From Mycobacterium interjectum (GTDB lineage Bacteria > Actinomycetota > Actinomycetes > Mycobacteriales > Mycobacteriaceae): a stretch of 64,000 nt of DNA. The translations under genes and the position numbers were made by a program. Of the stretch, positions 35,453 to 47,441 are shown piece by piece. The notes under the pieces are model-generated. The model saw nothing but the letters and a program-made list of their open reading frames with translations. It did no database searches and was not told where the DNA came from. The first letter of the stretch is position 1. The number at the start of each line of letters is the position of its first letter. Location: the NCBI GenBank assembly GCA_002102225.1, contig LQPB01000020.1, positions 1-64,000 on the forward strand, in the 5' to 3' direction.

Positions 35453-35595
35453 GCCTGGGTATGCCTGGGTGAGAGGGCTGCCGGCCACCGGCCGACAGGA
35501 TGCAACGATCAGAACTGGAATTATAAGGTCGCTTCTAGCTCTTGTAGCCCTTCAGGGGCGACCAGCGAACCGACTCGGAGAACTTGAGGGGGCAC

Positions 35596-36468
35596 GTGAG
35601 CGAACTGCGGTTGATGGCGGTGCACGCCCACCCCGACGACGAGTCCAGCAAGGGTGCGGCGACTCTGGCCCGCTACGCCGACGAGGGTCACCGCGTGCTG
35701 GTGGTGACCCTGACCGGCGGCGAGCGCGGCGAGATTCTCAACCCGGCGATGGACCTGCCGGATGTGCTGGAGCACATGGCCGAAATCCGCCGTGACGAGA
35801 TGGCGAAGGCGGCGGAGATCCTCGGCGTGGAGCACACCTGGCTGGGTTTCGTCGACTCCGGCCTGCCCCAGGGCGACCCGCCGCCCCCGCTGCCCGACGG
35901 CTGCTTCGCGCTGGTGCCGCTCGACGAACCGGTCGAGGCGCTGGTGCGGGTGATCCGCGAATTCCGCCCGCACGTGATGACCACCTACGACGAGAACGGC
36001 GGCTACCCCCACCCCGACCACATCCGCTGCCACCAGGTTTCGGTCGGCGCGTTCGAGGCGGCGGGTGACTACGCCCGTTTCCCGGACGCCGGCGAGCCGT
36101 GGACGGTGTCCAAGCTGTACTACAACCACGGCTTCCTGCGCGCGCGGATGCAGCTGCTGCACGACGAGTTCGTCAAGCGCGGCCAGGAGGGGCCGTTCAA
36201 AAAGTGGCTCAAGCATTGGGATCCCGAGCACGACCCGTTCGAGTCCCGGGTGACGACGCGCGTCGAGTGCTCGGCGTACTTCAGCCAGCGCGACGACGCG
36301 TTGCGCGCGCACGCCACCCAGATCGACCCGAACGCCGAATTCTTCGCCGCGCCCATCGAATGGCAGCAAAGGCTATGGCCGACCGAGGAATTCGAGCTGG
36401 CCCGCTCCCGCGTCCCCGTCAAATTCCCCGAAGACGACCTGTTCGCCGGAATCGAGGACGGCGGGTGA
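35596..36468 (+). CDS. mca: Mycothiol S-conjugate amidase Mca
   Basis: The 290-residue zinc amidase has the metal site [10 protein letters not shown] (residues 8-17) and HPDHIRCHQ (about 140-148), and the [16 protein letters not shown] loop. It cleaves mycothiol S-conjugates of toxins and drugs into a mercapturic acid for export and glucosaminyl-inositol for recycling. Length and sequence are close to Mca of M. tuberculosis (Rv1082). GAGGGGG lies just before the GTG at 35596. The stop overlaps the next start (GTGA). Confidence 0.95.
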   Translation: MSELRLMAVHAHPDDESSKGAATLARYADEGHRVLVVTLTGGERGEILNPAMDLPDVLEHMAEIRRDEMAKAAEILGVEHTWLGFVDSGLPQGDPPPPLPDGCFALVPLDEPVEALVRVIREFRPHVMTTYDENGGYPHPDHIRCHQVSVGAFEAAGDYARFPDAGEPWTVSKLYYNHGFLRARMQLLHDEFVKRGQEGPFKKWLKHWDPEHDPFESRVTTRVECSAYFSQRDDALRAHATQIDPNAEFFAAPIEWQQRLWPTEEFELARSRVPVKFPEDDLFAGIEDGG

Positions 36469-36752
36469 ATCACTATCTGATCGGGGTGATCGCGGACGGC
36501 CCGCACAACCACGGCCCCGATTTCGGCAAGGCCAGCCCGGTGGGCCTGCTGGTCGTCGTGCTGCTGCTGATCGCGACGCTGTTCCTGTTGCGGTCGATGA
36601 ACCGGCAACTGAAGAAGGTTCCCAAAACATTCGACCCCGAACATGCCGAACCCGACCAGGCCGCCGACGAGGGCACCGACACGGTCGGCGAAGACCCGGG
36701 ACGGCCGAACGGGTCCGCGCGGGCGCCAGGACCCGGCGATGAGCCCGGCTGA
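36465..36752 (+). CDS. Small single-pass membrane protein, Rv1083-like
   Basis: The 95-residue protein has one transmembrane helix (about residues 26-42, [16 protein letters not shown]) and a hydrophilic, acidic and Gly/Pro-rich tail. It overlaps both neighbours: its GTG shares bases with the mca stop, and its last 14 bases overlap the next gene. This coupling suggests a shared role with mca or the DUF255 protein, but no function is known. Confidence 0.85.
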   Translation: MNHYLIGVIADGPHNHGPDFGKASPVGLLVVVLLLIATLFLLRSMNRQLKKVPKTFDPEHAEPDQAADEGTDTVGEDPGRPNGSARAPGPGDEPG

Positions 36753-38763
36753 GTCCGCCGGAACGAACACCCTTGGGCTGGCCACCAGCCCCTACCTGCG
36801 CCAGCACGCCGACAACCCCGTGCACTGGCGGCAGTGGACGCCGGAGGCGCTGGCGGACGCCGCCGCGCGCGACGTGCCGATCCTGCTCTCCATCGGCTAT
36901 GCCGCCTGCCACTGGTGCCACGTGATGGCCCACGAATCGTTCGAGGACGACGAGGTGGCCGCGGTGATGAACGCGGGATTCGTCTGCATCAAGGTCGACC
37001 GCGAGGAGCGGCCCGACCTCGACGCGGTTTATATGAACGCCACCGTCGCGCTCACCGGGCAGGGCGGTTGGCCGATGACCTGTTTCCTGACGCCGGACGG
37101 CCGGCCCTTCTTTTGCGGCACGTACTACCCGAAAGATGGCTTCCTGCAGCTTCTTTCGGCCGTCTCCAGCACCTGGCGGGACCGCCGCGGGGAGGTCGAG
37201 GAGGCCTCGGACCGCATCGCCGGCGAGCTGCGCAAAATGGTTTCGGCGCTGCCCGGCGACGGCCCGGACGTGGCGCCGGCGCTGTGTGATCACGCGGTCG
37301 CCTCCGTGCTGGGCGACCAGGACACGGTGCGCGGCGGGTTCGGCCGCGCCCCCAAGTTCCCACCGTCGGCGATCCTCGAGGCCCTGCTGCGCAACTACGA
37401 GCGCACCGGATCGGCGGCGGCGCTGGAGGCGGTGGCGCGCACCGGCAACGCGATGGCCCGCGGCGGCATCTACGACCAACTCGCGGGCGGCTTCGCCCGA
37501 TACAGCGTCGACAACGCTTGGGTGGTACCGCATTTCGAGAAGATGCTGTATGACAACGCGCTGCTGCTGCGGGCGTATGCGCATTGGGGTCGGCGCACCG
37601 GCGACCCGCTGGCCCGCCGCGTCGCCGCCCAGACCGCGGCGTTCCTGATCCGCGATTTGGGCGAGGCCGACGTGTTCACGTCGTCCCTGGATGCCGACGC
37701 CGACGGGCGGGAGGGCTCGACGTACGTTTGGACCCCGGCGCAGCTCACCGAGGTTCTCGGCGTTGATGACGGTCGTTGGGCCGCAGAGCTTTTCGCGGTC
37801 ACCCGCACCGGCACGTTCGAACACGGCAGCTCCGTGCTGCAGTTGCCCGCCGATCCGGACGATCCGGCACGGGCCGAACGCGTCCGGGCCGCGCTGCTGG
37901 CCGCGCGGCTCACCCGGGCCCAGCCGGGACGCGACGACAAGGTCGTCACGTCGTGGAACGGGCTGGCGATCACGGCGCTGGCCGAGGCGAGCGTGGCGCT
38001 GCAGGATCCCGAACTGGCTTCAGCCGCGCGGCGTTGCGCGTCGGCGCTGTTGGACACCCACGTCGTCGGCGGCCGGCTGCGGCGCGCCAGCCTGGGCGGC
38101 GTGGTCGGCGACAGTCCCGGCATTCTCGAGGACCACGCGATGCTGGCCACCGGCCTGCTGGCGCTGTACCAGCTGACGCCCGAGGAGCGCTGGCTGAGCG
38201 CGGCGACCGAGCTGCTGGACACCGCCCTGCGCCACTTCGCCGACCCGCAGCGGCCCGGTCGGTGGTTCGACACCGCCGACGACGCCGAGCGGTTGATGCT
38301 GCGACCCGGCGACCCGCTGGACGGGGCGACGCCGTCGGGCGCGTCGTCGGTCACCGAGGCGCTGCTGACCGCGGCGCACCTGGTCGATGGTGAGCGCGCC
38401 GAGCGGTACCTGCGGGCGGTCGCCGATTCGCTCGCCGCGCACTCCGTGTTGCTGCAGCGCGCGCCGCGCTCGGCCGGGCACTGGCTGGCCGTCGCCGAAG
38501 CCGCGGTGCGCGGGCCGCTGCAGATCGCGGTCGCCTGCGACGCTTCAAAAGGCGAGCGGTCGGCGCTGCTGGCCGCCGCGCGCCGGCTGGCGCCCGGCGG
38601 GGCGATCGTCGTCGGCGGGGAACGGGACTCCTCGCCGCTGTTGGCCGGCCGGGGCCGGGTGGGAGGCGCCGATGCCGCCTACGTGTGCCGCGGTCAGGTG
38701 TGCGATCTGCCGGTGACCGGGGTAACCGAACTGGCGGGCGCCCTGGGTGTTTCGGAGCGGTAG
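36739..38763 (+). CDS. Thioredoxin-domain DUF255 protein (YyaL/SSP411 family), Rv1084-like
   Basis: The 674-residue protein begins with a DUF255 thioredoxin-like domain (about 10-175) containing CHWCH at 57-61, NPVHW and GGWPMTCFLTPDG. The rest is an alpha/alpha-toroid of the glycosidase/cellobiose-epimerase type, with WVVPHFEKMLYDNALLL and DDKVVTSWNGLAI. The bacterial function is not established; a redox or sugar-related role has been proposed for the family. Its ATG lies inside the previous gene, so the three genes from mca form one operon. Confidence 0.88.
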   Translation: MSPAESAGTNTLGLATSPYLRQHADNPVHWRQWTPEALADAAARDVPILLSIGYAACHWCHVMAHESFEDDEVAAVMNAGFVCIKVDREERPDLDAVYMNATVALTGQGGWPMTCFLTPDGRPFFCGTYYPKDGFLQLLSAVSSTWRDRRGEVEEASDRIAGELRKMVSALPGDGPDVAPALCDHAVASVLGDQDTVRGGFGRAPKFPPSAILEALLRNYERTGSAAALEAVARTGNAMARGGIYDQLAGGFARYSVDNAWVVPHFEKMLYDNALLLRAYAHWGRRTGDPLARRVAAQTAAFLIRDLGEADVFTSSLDADADGREGSTYVWTPAQLTEVLGVDDGRWAAELFAVTRTGTFEHGSSVLQLPADPDDPARAERVRAALLAARLTRAQPGRDDKVVTSWNGLAITALAEASVALQDPELASAARRCASALLDTHVVGGRLRRASLGGVVGDSPGILEDHAMLATGLLALYQLTPEERWLSAATELLDTALRHFADPQRPGRWFDTADDAERLMLRPGDPLDGATPSGASSVTEALLTAAHLVDGERAERYLRAVADSLAAHSVLLQRAPRSAGHWLAVAEAAVRGPLQIAVACDASKGERSALLAAARRLAPGGAIVVGGERDSSPLLAGRGRVGGADAAYVCRGQVCDLPVTGVTELAGALGVSER

Positions 38764-38772
38764 TCCGGCGGC

Positions 38773-38778
38773 TACCCT
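38773..38778 (+). promoter_or_regulatory. -10 element of a leaderless transcript
   Basis: TACCCT fits TANNNT and ends 7 bases before the ATG at 38786. Confidence 0.6.
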
Positions 38779-38785
38779 GCGTCCC

Positions 38786-39169
38786 ATGCCGAACGCCACC
38801 GACAGGGTCCAAGCGATCACCGAGACCGTCAACCGCTACATCGAGCTGATCGCCAAGGGCAGCGCCGACGACATCGTCGAGCTGTACGCCGACGACGCGA
38901 CGGTCGAGGACCCGGTAGGGGGCGAGGTGCACATCGGGCGTCAGGCGATCCGCGGTTTCTACGCCGCGGTCAGCGACGTGCAACGCGAATGCGAGCTGGT
39001 GACGCTGCGCGTGGCCGGCCATGAGGCGGCCTTCCAGTTCCGGCTGACGGTCACCGCGGGCGAGCACACGATGGTGATCGAGCCGATCGACGTGATGGTC
39101 TTCGACGCGCAGGGCAAGGTCGCCGCGATGAAGGCCTACTGGTCGGCCGCCGACGTCCGGCAGCTCTAG
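38786..39169 (+). CDS. SnoaL/ketosteroid isomerase-like protein
   Basis: The 127-residue NTF2-fold protein has NRYIELIAKGSADDIVELYA and DDATVEDPVG near the N-terminus and EPIDVMVFD near the end. These place a Tyr and acidic residues like those of bacterial steroid delta-5-3-ketosteroid isomerases. Isomerase activity is plausible but not certain; many SnoaL-like proteins bind other ligands. It has its own leaderless promoter 10 bases after the stop of the preceding gene. Confidence 0.8.
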   Translation: MPNATDRVQAITETVNRYIELIAKGSADDIVELYADDATVEDPVGGEVHIGRQAIRGFYAAVSDVQRECELVTLRVAGHEAAFQFRLTVTAGEHTMVIEPIDVMVFDAQGKVAAMKAYWSAADVRQL

Positions 39170-39178
39170 CGTCAGGCG

Positions 39179-39925
39179 TCAGGCGGGGTTGCCGACGTAG
39201 AACACCGCCAGCCACATCGCGATGTAGTGCAGGATCGCCGCGATCGCGGTGAAGGCATGGAAGAACTCGTGGTAGCCGAACGTCTTCGGCCACGGGTCCG
39301 GCCAGCGCAGCCCGTAGAGCAGGCCGCCGATGCTGTAGAACGCGCCGCCGACGGCGAGCAGCACCATGGCGGCCACCCCGGCGACGTGGATGATCGTCGG
39401 CGCGTACCAGACCGCCACCCAACCCAGCAGCAAATACAGCGGCACGCCCACCCAGCGCGGCGCAGAGGGCCAGCACACTTTCAGCGCGACGCCCGCCAGC
39501 GCGCCGCCCCACACGATCCACAACACCACCCGCCCGTCCGCGGGCGGCATGGCCAGCATGGCGAAGGGGGTGTAGCTGCCGGCGATGAACAGGAAGATCA
39601 TCGAATGGTCGAGCCGCTTCATCAGGGTGCGGCTCTTGACGGATTTCCAATTCACGCGGTGATAGGTGGCGCTGACGCCGAACATCGCCACCGTGGCGAT
39701 GGCGTAGGCGAACGTCGTCAGACCGGCGCGGGTGGATGCCACCGCCCAGGACACCGACACCAGCGTCGCGCCGCAGACGATCGCCAGCCACGCGGAGTAG
39801 AAGTGGATCCAGCCGCGCATGCGCGGCTTGGACATGACCTGGGTGGCACCCTCGACGAACTGCTCGACGGGATTACCGGGGGCGATGGCCTCTGCCTCAT
39901 GCGACGTGTCGGTCTGGCCGCTCAT
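39179..39925 (-). CDS. Hemolysin III family membrane protein, Rv1085c-like
   Basis: The 248-residue protein has seven transmembrane helices and the conserved polar residues of the HlyIII/PAQR family: [26 protein letters not shown] and the C-terminal [19 protein letters not shown] proteins are thought to be membrane-embedded metal-dependent hydrolases; the haemolysin name is historical. GAGGGAG precedes the ATG at 39925. It is divergent from the cis-prenyl synthase gene. Confidence 0.9.
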   Translation of the reverse strand: MSGQTDTSHEAEAIAPGNPVEQFVEGATQVMSKPRMRGWIHFYSAWLAIVCGATLVSVSWAVASTRAGLTTFAYAIATVAMFGVSATYHRVNWKSVKSRTLMKRLDHSMIFLFIAGSYTPFAMLAMPPADGRVVLWIVWGGALAGVALKVCWPSAPRWVGVPLYLLLGWVAVWYAPTIIHVAGVAAMVLLAVGGAFYSIGGLLYGLRWPDPWPKTFGYHEFFHAFTAIAAILHYIAMWLAVFYVGNPA

Positions 39926-40061
39926 AACTCCCTCGGGACTGCATTGCCTCGTGTTGCCGGTCGCTCCTTTGCACCAACAGTAGCCGTGAATCGTCACAGC
40001 ACGGTTTCGGACGTGCGGTGACAACGCCGAAATGCACGCCGGAATTTGGCGCCGGTCACAG

Positions 40062-40067
40062 TAGTGT
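40062..40067 (+). promoter_or_regulatory. -10 element of the leaderless cis-prenyl synthase gene
   Basis: TAGTGT fits TANNNT and ends 8 bases before the GTG at 40076. Confidence 0.6.
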
Positions 40068-40075
40068 GGAGCCTC

Positions 40076-40864
40076 GTGGAGATCATCCCGCCGCGGCTCA
40101 AGGAGCCGTTGTACCGCGTCTACGAGCTGCGGCTGAGGCAGGGTCTGGCGGCCTCCAAATCCGAACTTCCCCGCCACATCGCCGTGCTGTGCGACGGGAA
40201 CCGCCGGTGGGCGCGCAACGCGGGCTACGACGACGTCAGCTACGGCTACCGGATGGGCGCCGTCAAGATCGCCGAGATGCTGCGCTGGTGCCAAGAGGCC
40301 GGCATCGAAATGACCACCGTCTATCTGCTCTCCACCGAGAACCTGCAGCGCGATCCCGACGAGCTGGCCGGGCTCATCGAGATCATCACCGATGTGGTGG
40401 AGGAGATCTGCGCACCGGCCAACCGCTGGAGCGTGCGCACCGTCGGGGACCTCGCGCTGATCGGTGAGGAGCCGGCCCGCCGGCTGCGCGACGCGGTGGA
40501 GTCCACCCCGGCCGAGGCGCCCTTCCACGTCAACGTCGCCGTCGGTTACGGCGGCCGCCGCGAGATCGTCGACGCGGTGCGCGCGCTGTTGAGCAAGGAA
40601 CTCGCCAACGGCGGCACCGCCGAGGACCTCATCGACGCGGTGACCGTCGACGGCATCTCCGAAAACCTTTACACCTCAGGGCAGCCCGACCCCGACCTGG
40701 TGATCCGGACCTCGGGCGAGCAGCGGCTGTCGGGTTTTTTGCTGTGGCAGAGCGCCTACTCGGAGATGTGGTTCACCGAGGCGCACTGGCCCGCGTTCCG
40801 CCGCGTGGATTTCCTGCGCGCGCTGCGCGACTACAGCCAACGGCATCGCCGCTACGGCAAGTAG
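40076..40864 (+). CDS. Short-chain (2Z,6E)-farnesyl diphosphate synthase, Rv1086-like
   Basis: The 262-residue cis-prenyltransferase has the catalytic motif [10 protein letters not shown] with Asp40, [10 protein letters not shown], the diphosphate-binding [16 protein letters not shown] and WPAF. In M. tuberculosis Rv1086 condenses geranyl and isopentenyl diphosphate to omega,E,Z-farnesyl diphosphate, which is then elongated to decaprenyl phosphate for arabinogalactan and peptidoglycan assembly. The GTG at 40076 is set by the leaderless promoter and by the M-E-I-I-P-P start of homologues; a reading from 40046 is rejected. Confidence 0.93.
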   Translation: MEIIPPRLKEPLYRVYELRLRQGLAASKSELPRHIAVLCDGNRRWARNAGYDDVSYGYRMGAVKIAEMLRWCQEAGIEMTTVYLLSTENLQRDPDELAGLIEIITDVVEEICAPANRWSVRTVGDLALIGEEPARRLRDAVESTPAEAPFHVNVAVGYGGRREIVDAVRALLSKELANGGTAEDLIDAVTVDGISENLYTSGQPDPDLVIRTSGEQRLSGFLLWQSAYSEMWFTEAHWPAFRRVDFLRALRDYSQRHRRYGK

Positions 40865-40871
40865 CCCGTGC

Positions 40872-40910
40872 CGATCGCAAGCGCGGCGAAGCCGGGCGCA
40901 GCGGGTCGGC
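40872..40910. repeat. Candidate dispersed intergenic element
   Basis: The gap after the prenyl synthase contains GATCGCAAGCGCGGCGAAGC followed by CGGGCGCAGCGGGTC. I recall similar runs in many mycobacterial intergenic gaps, but this is from memory and only one copy is seen in this window. Confidence 0.3.
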
Positions 40911-40940
40911 GCGCATTGAACCCCGTGCCAAACTAGATGC

Positions 40941-42314
40941 ATGGCTGCGCTGTCGGCTGTGGTGTTCACGTTGAGCGGATGGCTGGGGTTGTACCTCCTT
41001 GCCCGCGACCCGCGTAAGCCGGTGCTGGCCCTCGCGGCGGCGGGATTGTGCGGCTTCGCTTTGGTGGTGGCGCTGGACGCGGTCCGCTCCGTCGATGCGC
41101 CGCATCTGGCGCTGCTCGGGCGGCTCGAGATTTATCTGGTGGCCGTCCCCAGCGTGGCGTGGTTCGCGGTGCTCATCGAGCTGTCGCGGCCGGGCGATCA
41201 CTGGCGGGTGCGCACCGGTGAGCTGCTGCTGATCGGGGGTGTCGCCGCGCTCACGTTGTTCGGGGCGATGATGGCCGGCAGCGTCGAGGGCCCGCTGCGG
41301 CCGGGTCACGTGCTGATGATGGCCGTGATCTCGGTATCGACTCTGGGGGCGATGGTCGTCGCGCTGCGCCGGCGCGCCCAGCCGACGCCGGTCGCCGGTG
41401 TGGTGGTCATGGCGACCCTGTTCTTCGCGCTGGCCAACGCCATCCTGATCATTCCGCTCGGTCTGGTTCCCAGCCGGCTGGCCCTGGCCTCCACGGGCTT
41501 CGACGTCCTGGCGCTCGGCGTGGCGGTGGCGCTGTGGGACGCCTTCGACGAGGGCCAGGCGTTGCGCGCCGACATGCTGCGCTCCTTCGCCGGCTGTTCG
41601 GCGGTGGCCGTGCTGTTCGGCGGGCAGGCGCTGATCGGGCTCGCGGTGACCCGGCACGAGCCCACCACGCAGACGGTGCTGACCGTGCTGATGTTCAGCA
41701 CGCTGGCGATCGCCATCTCCGTGCAGGTGCTGGCCGATCCGCTGGCCGGGGTGCTGGACCGGCTGGCGTTCTCCAGGTCGCCCTCGCTGCGCGCCGACCG
41801 GGCCGCGCTGCGCCATACCGGGGCCGCGCTGCCGCTGCGCTCGGCCGATCCGCTGGTCGACGTCGACGATGACACCTTCGCCCGGCTCACCCGCCGGGCG
41901 CTGGGCCACTACGCCGACCTGACGAAGCTGGTCGCCAGCCCGCTGACCGCGCTGCCCGTGATCGACGAGCGGCTGGCCGCGCGGGGTGCGCCCGATCAGC
42001 CGCTGGAGCGGGCCAACGAGCTCAAGGCCGTCCTCGCCGACGGGATCGCCCGGCTCAAACCCCGCAACGCGGGCGATTTCGGCACAACCGAAGAGTGGCG
42101 TTATTACAACGCGCTGTACTTCCCCTACGTCGTCGGCGTGCGCGCGTACGCCCAAAACGCCACCGCCGCCGGGTTGGACCCCACCGCCCGGCAGGCGTGG
42201 CAGTGGCTGGTCACCGAGGTCCCGCAGCGCTCCTTGCACAACTGGCAAAACGCCGCCGCCCGGCTGATCGCCGCCGATCTGCGCGAGCGTGTCAGCTTGG
42301 CGCGACGGGGGTAA
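40941..42314 (+). CDS. Hypothetical membrane protein
   Basis: The 457-residue protein has about eight transmembrane segments in the first 270 residues and a soluble C-terminal domain of about 180 residues with DTFARLTRRALGHYADL, EWRYYNALYFPYVVG and a tryptophan-rich end. I do not recognise a characterised family. The ATG is at 40941. It stands where M. tuberculosis carries PE_PGRS genes, so it is a lineage-specific difference. Function unknown. Confidence 0.75.
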   Translation: MAALSAVVFTLSGWLGLYLLARDPRKPVLALAAAGLCGFALVVALDAVRSVDAPHLALLGRLEIYLVAVPSVAWFAVLIELSRPGDHWRVRTGELLLIGGVAALTLFGAMMAGSVEGPLRPGHVLMMAVISVSTLGAMVVALRRRAQPTPVAGVVVMATLFFALANAILIIPLGLVPSRLALASTGFDVLALGVAVALWDAFDEGQALRADMLRSFAGCSAVAVLFGGQALIGLAVTRHEPTTQTVLTVLMFSTLAIAISVQVLADPLAGVLDRLAFSRSPSLRADRAALRHTGAALPLRSADPLVDVDDDTFARLTRRALGHYADLTKLVASPLTALPVIDERLAARGAPDQPLERANELKAVLADGIARLKPRNAGDFGTTEEWRYYNALYFPYVVGVRAYAQNATAAGLDPTARQAWQWLVTEVPQRSLHNWQNAAARLIAADLRERVSLARRG

Positions 42315-42362
42315 CGCCGCAGGTTACGCTCCCGGAAAGGTATTCCGACGCAAGGGGCATCG

Positions 42363-43454
42363 ATGGCTTCAACCAAGATTCCACCGGCAAAGGCCGTCCG
42401 GGCCATCGAACTGGCCAGGCATTTTCTGAGCCGGCTCCACGCGCGGACCTTCCCCGCGCCAGCCGCGCTGATGGAAATGGTGATGAACGCCTGGGTCGCG
42501 CAGGCGATTACGGCCGCCGCCGACCTCGGCATTGCCGATGCACTGGCGAACGGGCCGCTGTCGGCAGAGGACCTTGCGGCGGCGGTCGACGCGGACCCCG
42601 AGGCGCTGACCCGGCTGATGCGGGCCCTGATCTCGCGCGGAATCTTCCGCCAACGCCGCGACGGCCGCTACGACCTCACCCGACTGTCGCAACCTCTTCG
42701 CCGCGACGCCGGGGTATCCCTGGCGGCGTGGGCCCGCTGGATGGGTTCGCCGGAGAATCGTGATCATTGGAGTCACCTGAGCGAAAGTCTCCGCCGCGGC
42801 GAGTGCGTCGCCTGCGAAACGCGGGGCGGATCCCTCTTCGAGTACCTGGCCGGTCAGCCCGAATTGCAGGAAATCTTCAATCAGGCCATGACCGGCATCT
42901 CCGAAATCTCGATCGCACCGCTTCTCGCCGCGTACGACTTCAGTCCGTACGCCACCATCGTCGACGTTGGGGGCGGCCGAGGCCGGCTGCTTGCCGCGAT
43001 GCTGAATGCCGCGCCGCAGGCGCGCGGCGTCCTCTTCGACCAACCTCATGTCGTCAGCGACGCCCCGGCCGAACTTCGCAAACACCGGGTCTTGGACCGG
43101 GTTCGGATCGCCGAGGGGTCGTTCTTCGATGACGAGATACCCACCGACGGCGATGCGTACGTTCTGAAAAACGTCATTCACGACTGGCCCGACGAGCAGG
43201 CCGTGCACATCCTGTCCAATGTGCGTGCGTCGGCAGGCGCGGGCAAACATCTGCTGCTCGTCGAGCTCGTGATCCCGGCACACAACCGCGAGTTCGCGGG
43301 TAAGTGGCTGGACCTGGAAATGTTCGTCAGCGCCGCCTCGCGTGAGCGCACCGCGGACGAATACGGTCGGCTGCTCGAGCGCGCCGGGTTTGAGCTGAGT
43401 CGGGTGGTGGAAACGGTTTCACCGTTCAGCGTCGTGGAGGCGATCGCGGTTTAG
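42363..43454 (+). CDS. SAM-dependent O-methyltransferase
   Basis: The 363-residue protein has the two-domain layout of plant- and polyketide-type O-methyltransferases. There is a helical dimerisation domain (about 35-110, winged-helix-like). The catalytic domain carries VDVGGGRGRLL (about 199-209) and the catalytic His in NVIHDWPDEQA. It should methylate a hydroxyl of a small aromatic or lipid metabolite. AAGGGGC precedes the ATG at 42363. No biosynthetic cluster surrounds it. Confidence 0.87.
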   Translation: MASTKIPPAKAVRAIELARHFLSRLHARTFPAPAALMEMVMNAWVAQAITAAADLGIADALANGPLSAEDLAAAVDADPEALTRLMRALISRGIFRQRRDGRYDLTRLSQPLRRDAGVSLAAWARWMGSPENRDHWSHLSESLRRGECVACETRGGSLFEYLAGQPELQEIFNQAMTGISEISIAPLLAAYDFSPYATIVDVGGGRGRLLAAMLNAAPQARGVLFDQPHVVSDAPAELRKHRVLDRVRIAEGSFFDDEIPTDGDAYVLKNVIHDWPDEQAVHILSNVRASAGAGKHLLLVELVIPAHNREFAGKWLDLEMFVSAASRERTADEYGRLLERAGFELSRVVETVSPFSVVEAIAV

Positions 43455-43655
43455 TCTCCCGGCGGCCGATCGCGCCACCGACCCCACCGTTTGAGACACG
43501 TGTGGAATTAATTGGCCTTGGACGGGAATAGCCGGCGGAAATCCCTGGTCTTTCTCCTCGTGGCAGCAGTTGGCAGCGCCACGCGTCGATATGGCAGTGC
43601 TCTGGCGGCACGCTCAAACCAGTTCGACCCACCCGCCATCGCAAGGAGTGATCAC

Positions 43656-44069
43656 ATGACCGCAGTTTCCGGTCTCCCCACCCGACCCCTGTACGACTCG
43701 ACCGACTCGCTGCTGCGTTTCGCCATGCGTGCCGATGCCACGCTGACGGGGCTGTGCGGCTTGGGCGTCGCGTTCTTCGCCGACCAGATCTCGTCGCTGA
43801 CGGGGCTGACGTCCGGCCAGGAGTACGCGATGGGCGCGTTCTTCGTGCTCGCCGGCCTCGCCGTGTTCACCCTGGCGGCGGCGCCGAACTTGCGACGTGT
43901 CGGGATCGGCATCGTCGCCGCCAACATCGTCTTCACGCTGGTCGCGATCCTGGCCGCCGAGGCCCTGCCAATGACGGCCACCGGCGTGGCCGCGACGCTG
44001 GCCACGGGCGTCTACACCGCGGCGTTCGCCGGTTTGCAGTACCTGGGTGTGCGCCGCCTGGCGGCGTAG
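43656..44069 (+). CDS. Small four-helix membrane protein
   Basis: The 137-residue protein has four hydrophobic segments (about 30-45, 58-75, 82-100 and 108-128) and no recognised catalytic motif. AAGGAG lies 8 bases before the ATG at 43656, which rules out the longer in-frame reading from 43512. Its stop codon abuts the stop of convergent coaA with no gap. About 200 bases upstream show nothing else. Function unknown. Confidence 0.75.
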   Translation: MTAVSGLPTRPLYDSTDSLLRFAMRADATLTGLCGLGVAFFADQISSLTGLTSGQEYAMGAFFVLAGLAVFTLAAAPNLRRVGIGIVAANIVFTLVAILAAEALPMTATGVAATLATGVYTAAFAGLQYLGVRRLAA

Positions 44070-46404
<2,335 letters not shown>

Positions 46405-46477
46405 CCGGGTTAGGGACGAAAGTCACCAATCGGCGGCGACACGCTCCAACAATTTCACAGCACCTGTACCTACGAGT

Positions 46478-46483
46478 TACAGT
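46478..46483 (+). promoter_or_regulatory. -10 element of leaderless desA2
   Basis: TACAGT fits TANNNT and ends 6 bases before the ATG at 46490. Confidence 0.65.
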
Positions 46484-46489
46484 AACCGC

Positions 46490-47317
46490 ATGGCACAGAA
46501 ACCTGTTCCTAACGCGCTGACCCTCGAGCTCGAGCCGGTGGTCGAGCGGCTCATGGACAACCACCTCAACACCGAGGAGCTCTGGTTCGCCCACGATTAC
46601 GTCCCGTTCGAGCAGGGCGAGAACTTCGCCTTCCTGGGCGGACGCGACTGGGATCCGTCCCAGGCGACGCTGCCCCGGACCATCACGGACGCCTGCGAGA
46701 TCCTGTTGCTGCTCAAGGACAACCTCGCCGGCCATCACCGCGAGCTCGTCGAGCACTTCATCCTCGAGGATTGGTGGGGCCGCTGGCTGGGCCGGTGGAC
46801 CGCCGAGGAGCACCTGCACGCGATCGCGCTGCGGGAGTACCTGGTGGTGACCCGCGAGGTCGACCCCACGGCCAACGAAGAGGCCCGCGTCCAGTACGTG
46901 ATGAAGGGCTACCGCGCCGACACCTACACCCAGGTCGAGACCCTCGTCTACATGGCCTTCACCGAGCGCACCCACGCCGTCTTCTGCCGCAACCTGGCCG
47001 CCAAGGTCGAGGAGCCCATCCTGGCCGGCCTCATCGACCGGATCCGCAGGGACGAGGAGCGCCACGAGCACATGTTCGCCAGCCTCGTCGCGCACTGCCT
47101 CGAGTACACCCGTGACGAGACGATCGCGGCCATCGCCGCGCGGGCGGCGGAGCTCCAGGCCGTGGGAGCCGACATCGACTCCTACCAAGACAAGGTGCAA
47201 AACGTCGCCGACGCGGGCATCTTCACGCCCGAGGATCTCCGGCAGGCGATCTCCGGCCGCATCGCCGACTGGGGGGTGGCCGACGAGCCGGCGCTCAAGC
47301 AATTCAGCGTCGGTTAA
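46490..47317 (+). CDS. desA2: Acyl-[ACP] desaturase DesA2
   Basis: The 275-residue protein belongs to the soluble ferritin-like stearoyl-ACP desaturase family. Diiron ligands are expected from WTAEEHLHAIALREYL (EExxH) and from IRRDEERHEHMF. The length equals DesA2 of M. tuberculosis (Rv1094), linked to mycolic-acid precursor desaturation. It has a leaderless promoter and a strong terminator after the stop. Confidence 0.94.
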   Translation: MAQKPVPNALTLELEPVVERLMDNHLNTEELWFAHDYVPFEQGENFAFLGGRDWDPSQATLPRTITDACEILLLLKDNLAGHHRELVEHFILEDWWGRWLGRWTAEEHLHAIALREYLVVTREVDPTANEEARVQYVMKGYRADTYTQVETLVYMAFTERTHAVFCRNLAAKVEEPILAGLIDRIRRDEERHEHMFASLVAHCLEYTRDETIAAIAARAAELQAVGADIDSYQDKVQNVADAGIFTPEDLRQAISGRIADWGVADEPALKQFSVG

Positions 47318-47342
47318 GTCCGGATAGGTCTGATCTTCACCC

Positions 47343-47372
47343 AAACCGGCCGCGGCCCCGCGGCCGGTTTTT
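47343..47372 (+). terminator. Intrinsic terminator after desA2
   Basis: A perfect GC-only stem (47346-47355 with 47358-47367) is flanked by AAA on the left and five T on the right. It starts about 26 bases after the stop. Confidence 0.9.
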
Positions 47373-47427
47373 GGTGTCGCCGTGTCGGTCTCGGCGCGCC
47401 TGCCCGGCGGCCGAGCGGCCACAAGAG

Positions 47428-47433
47428 TAGCGT
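47428..47433 (+). promoter_or_regulatory. -10 element upstream of the phoAT candidate
   Basis: TAGCGT fits TANNNT and ends 8 bases before the ATG at 47442, placing the transcript start at that codon and 139 bases ahead of phoH2. Confidence 0.55.
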
Positions 47434-47441
47434 CGTTCTCG

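Noticed and set aside
43512-43655. N-terminal extension of the small membrane protein at 43656
   Set aside because: AAGGAG at ideal spacing before ATG 43656 decides the start; the extension has no supporting start signal.
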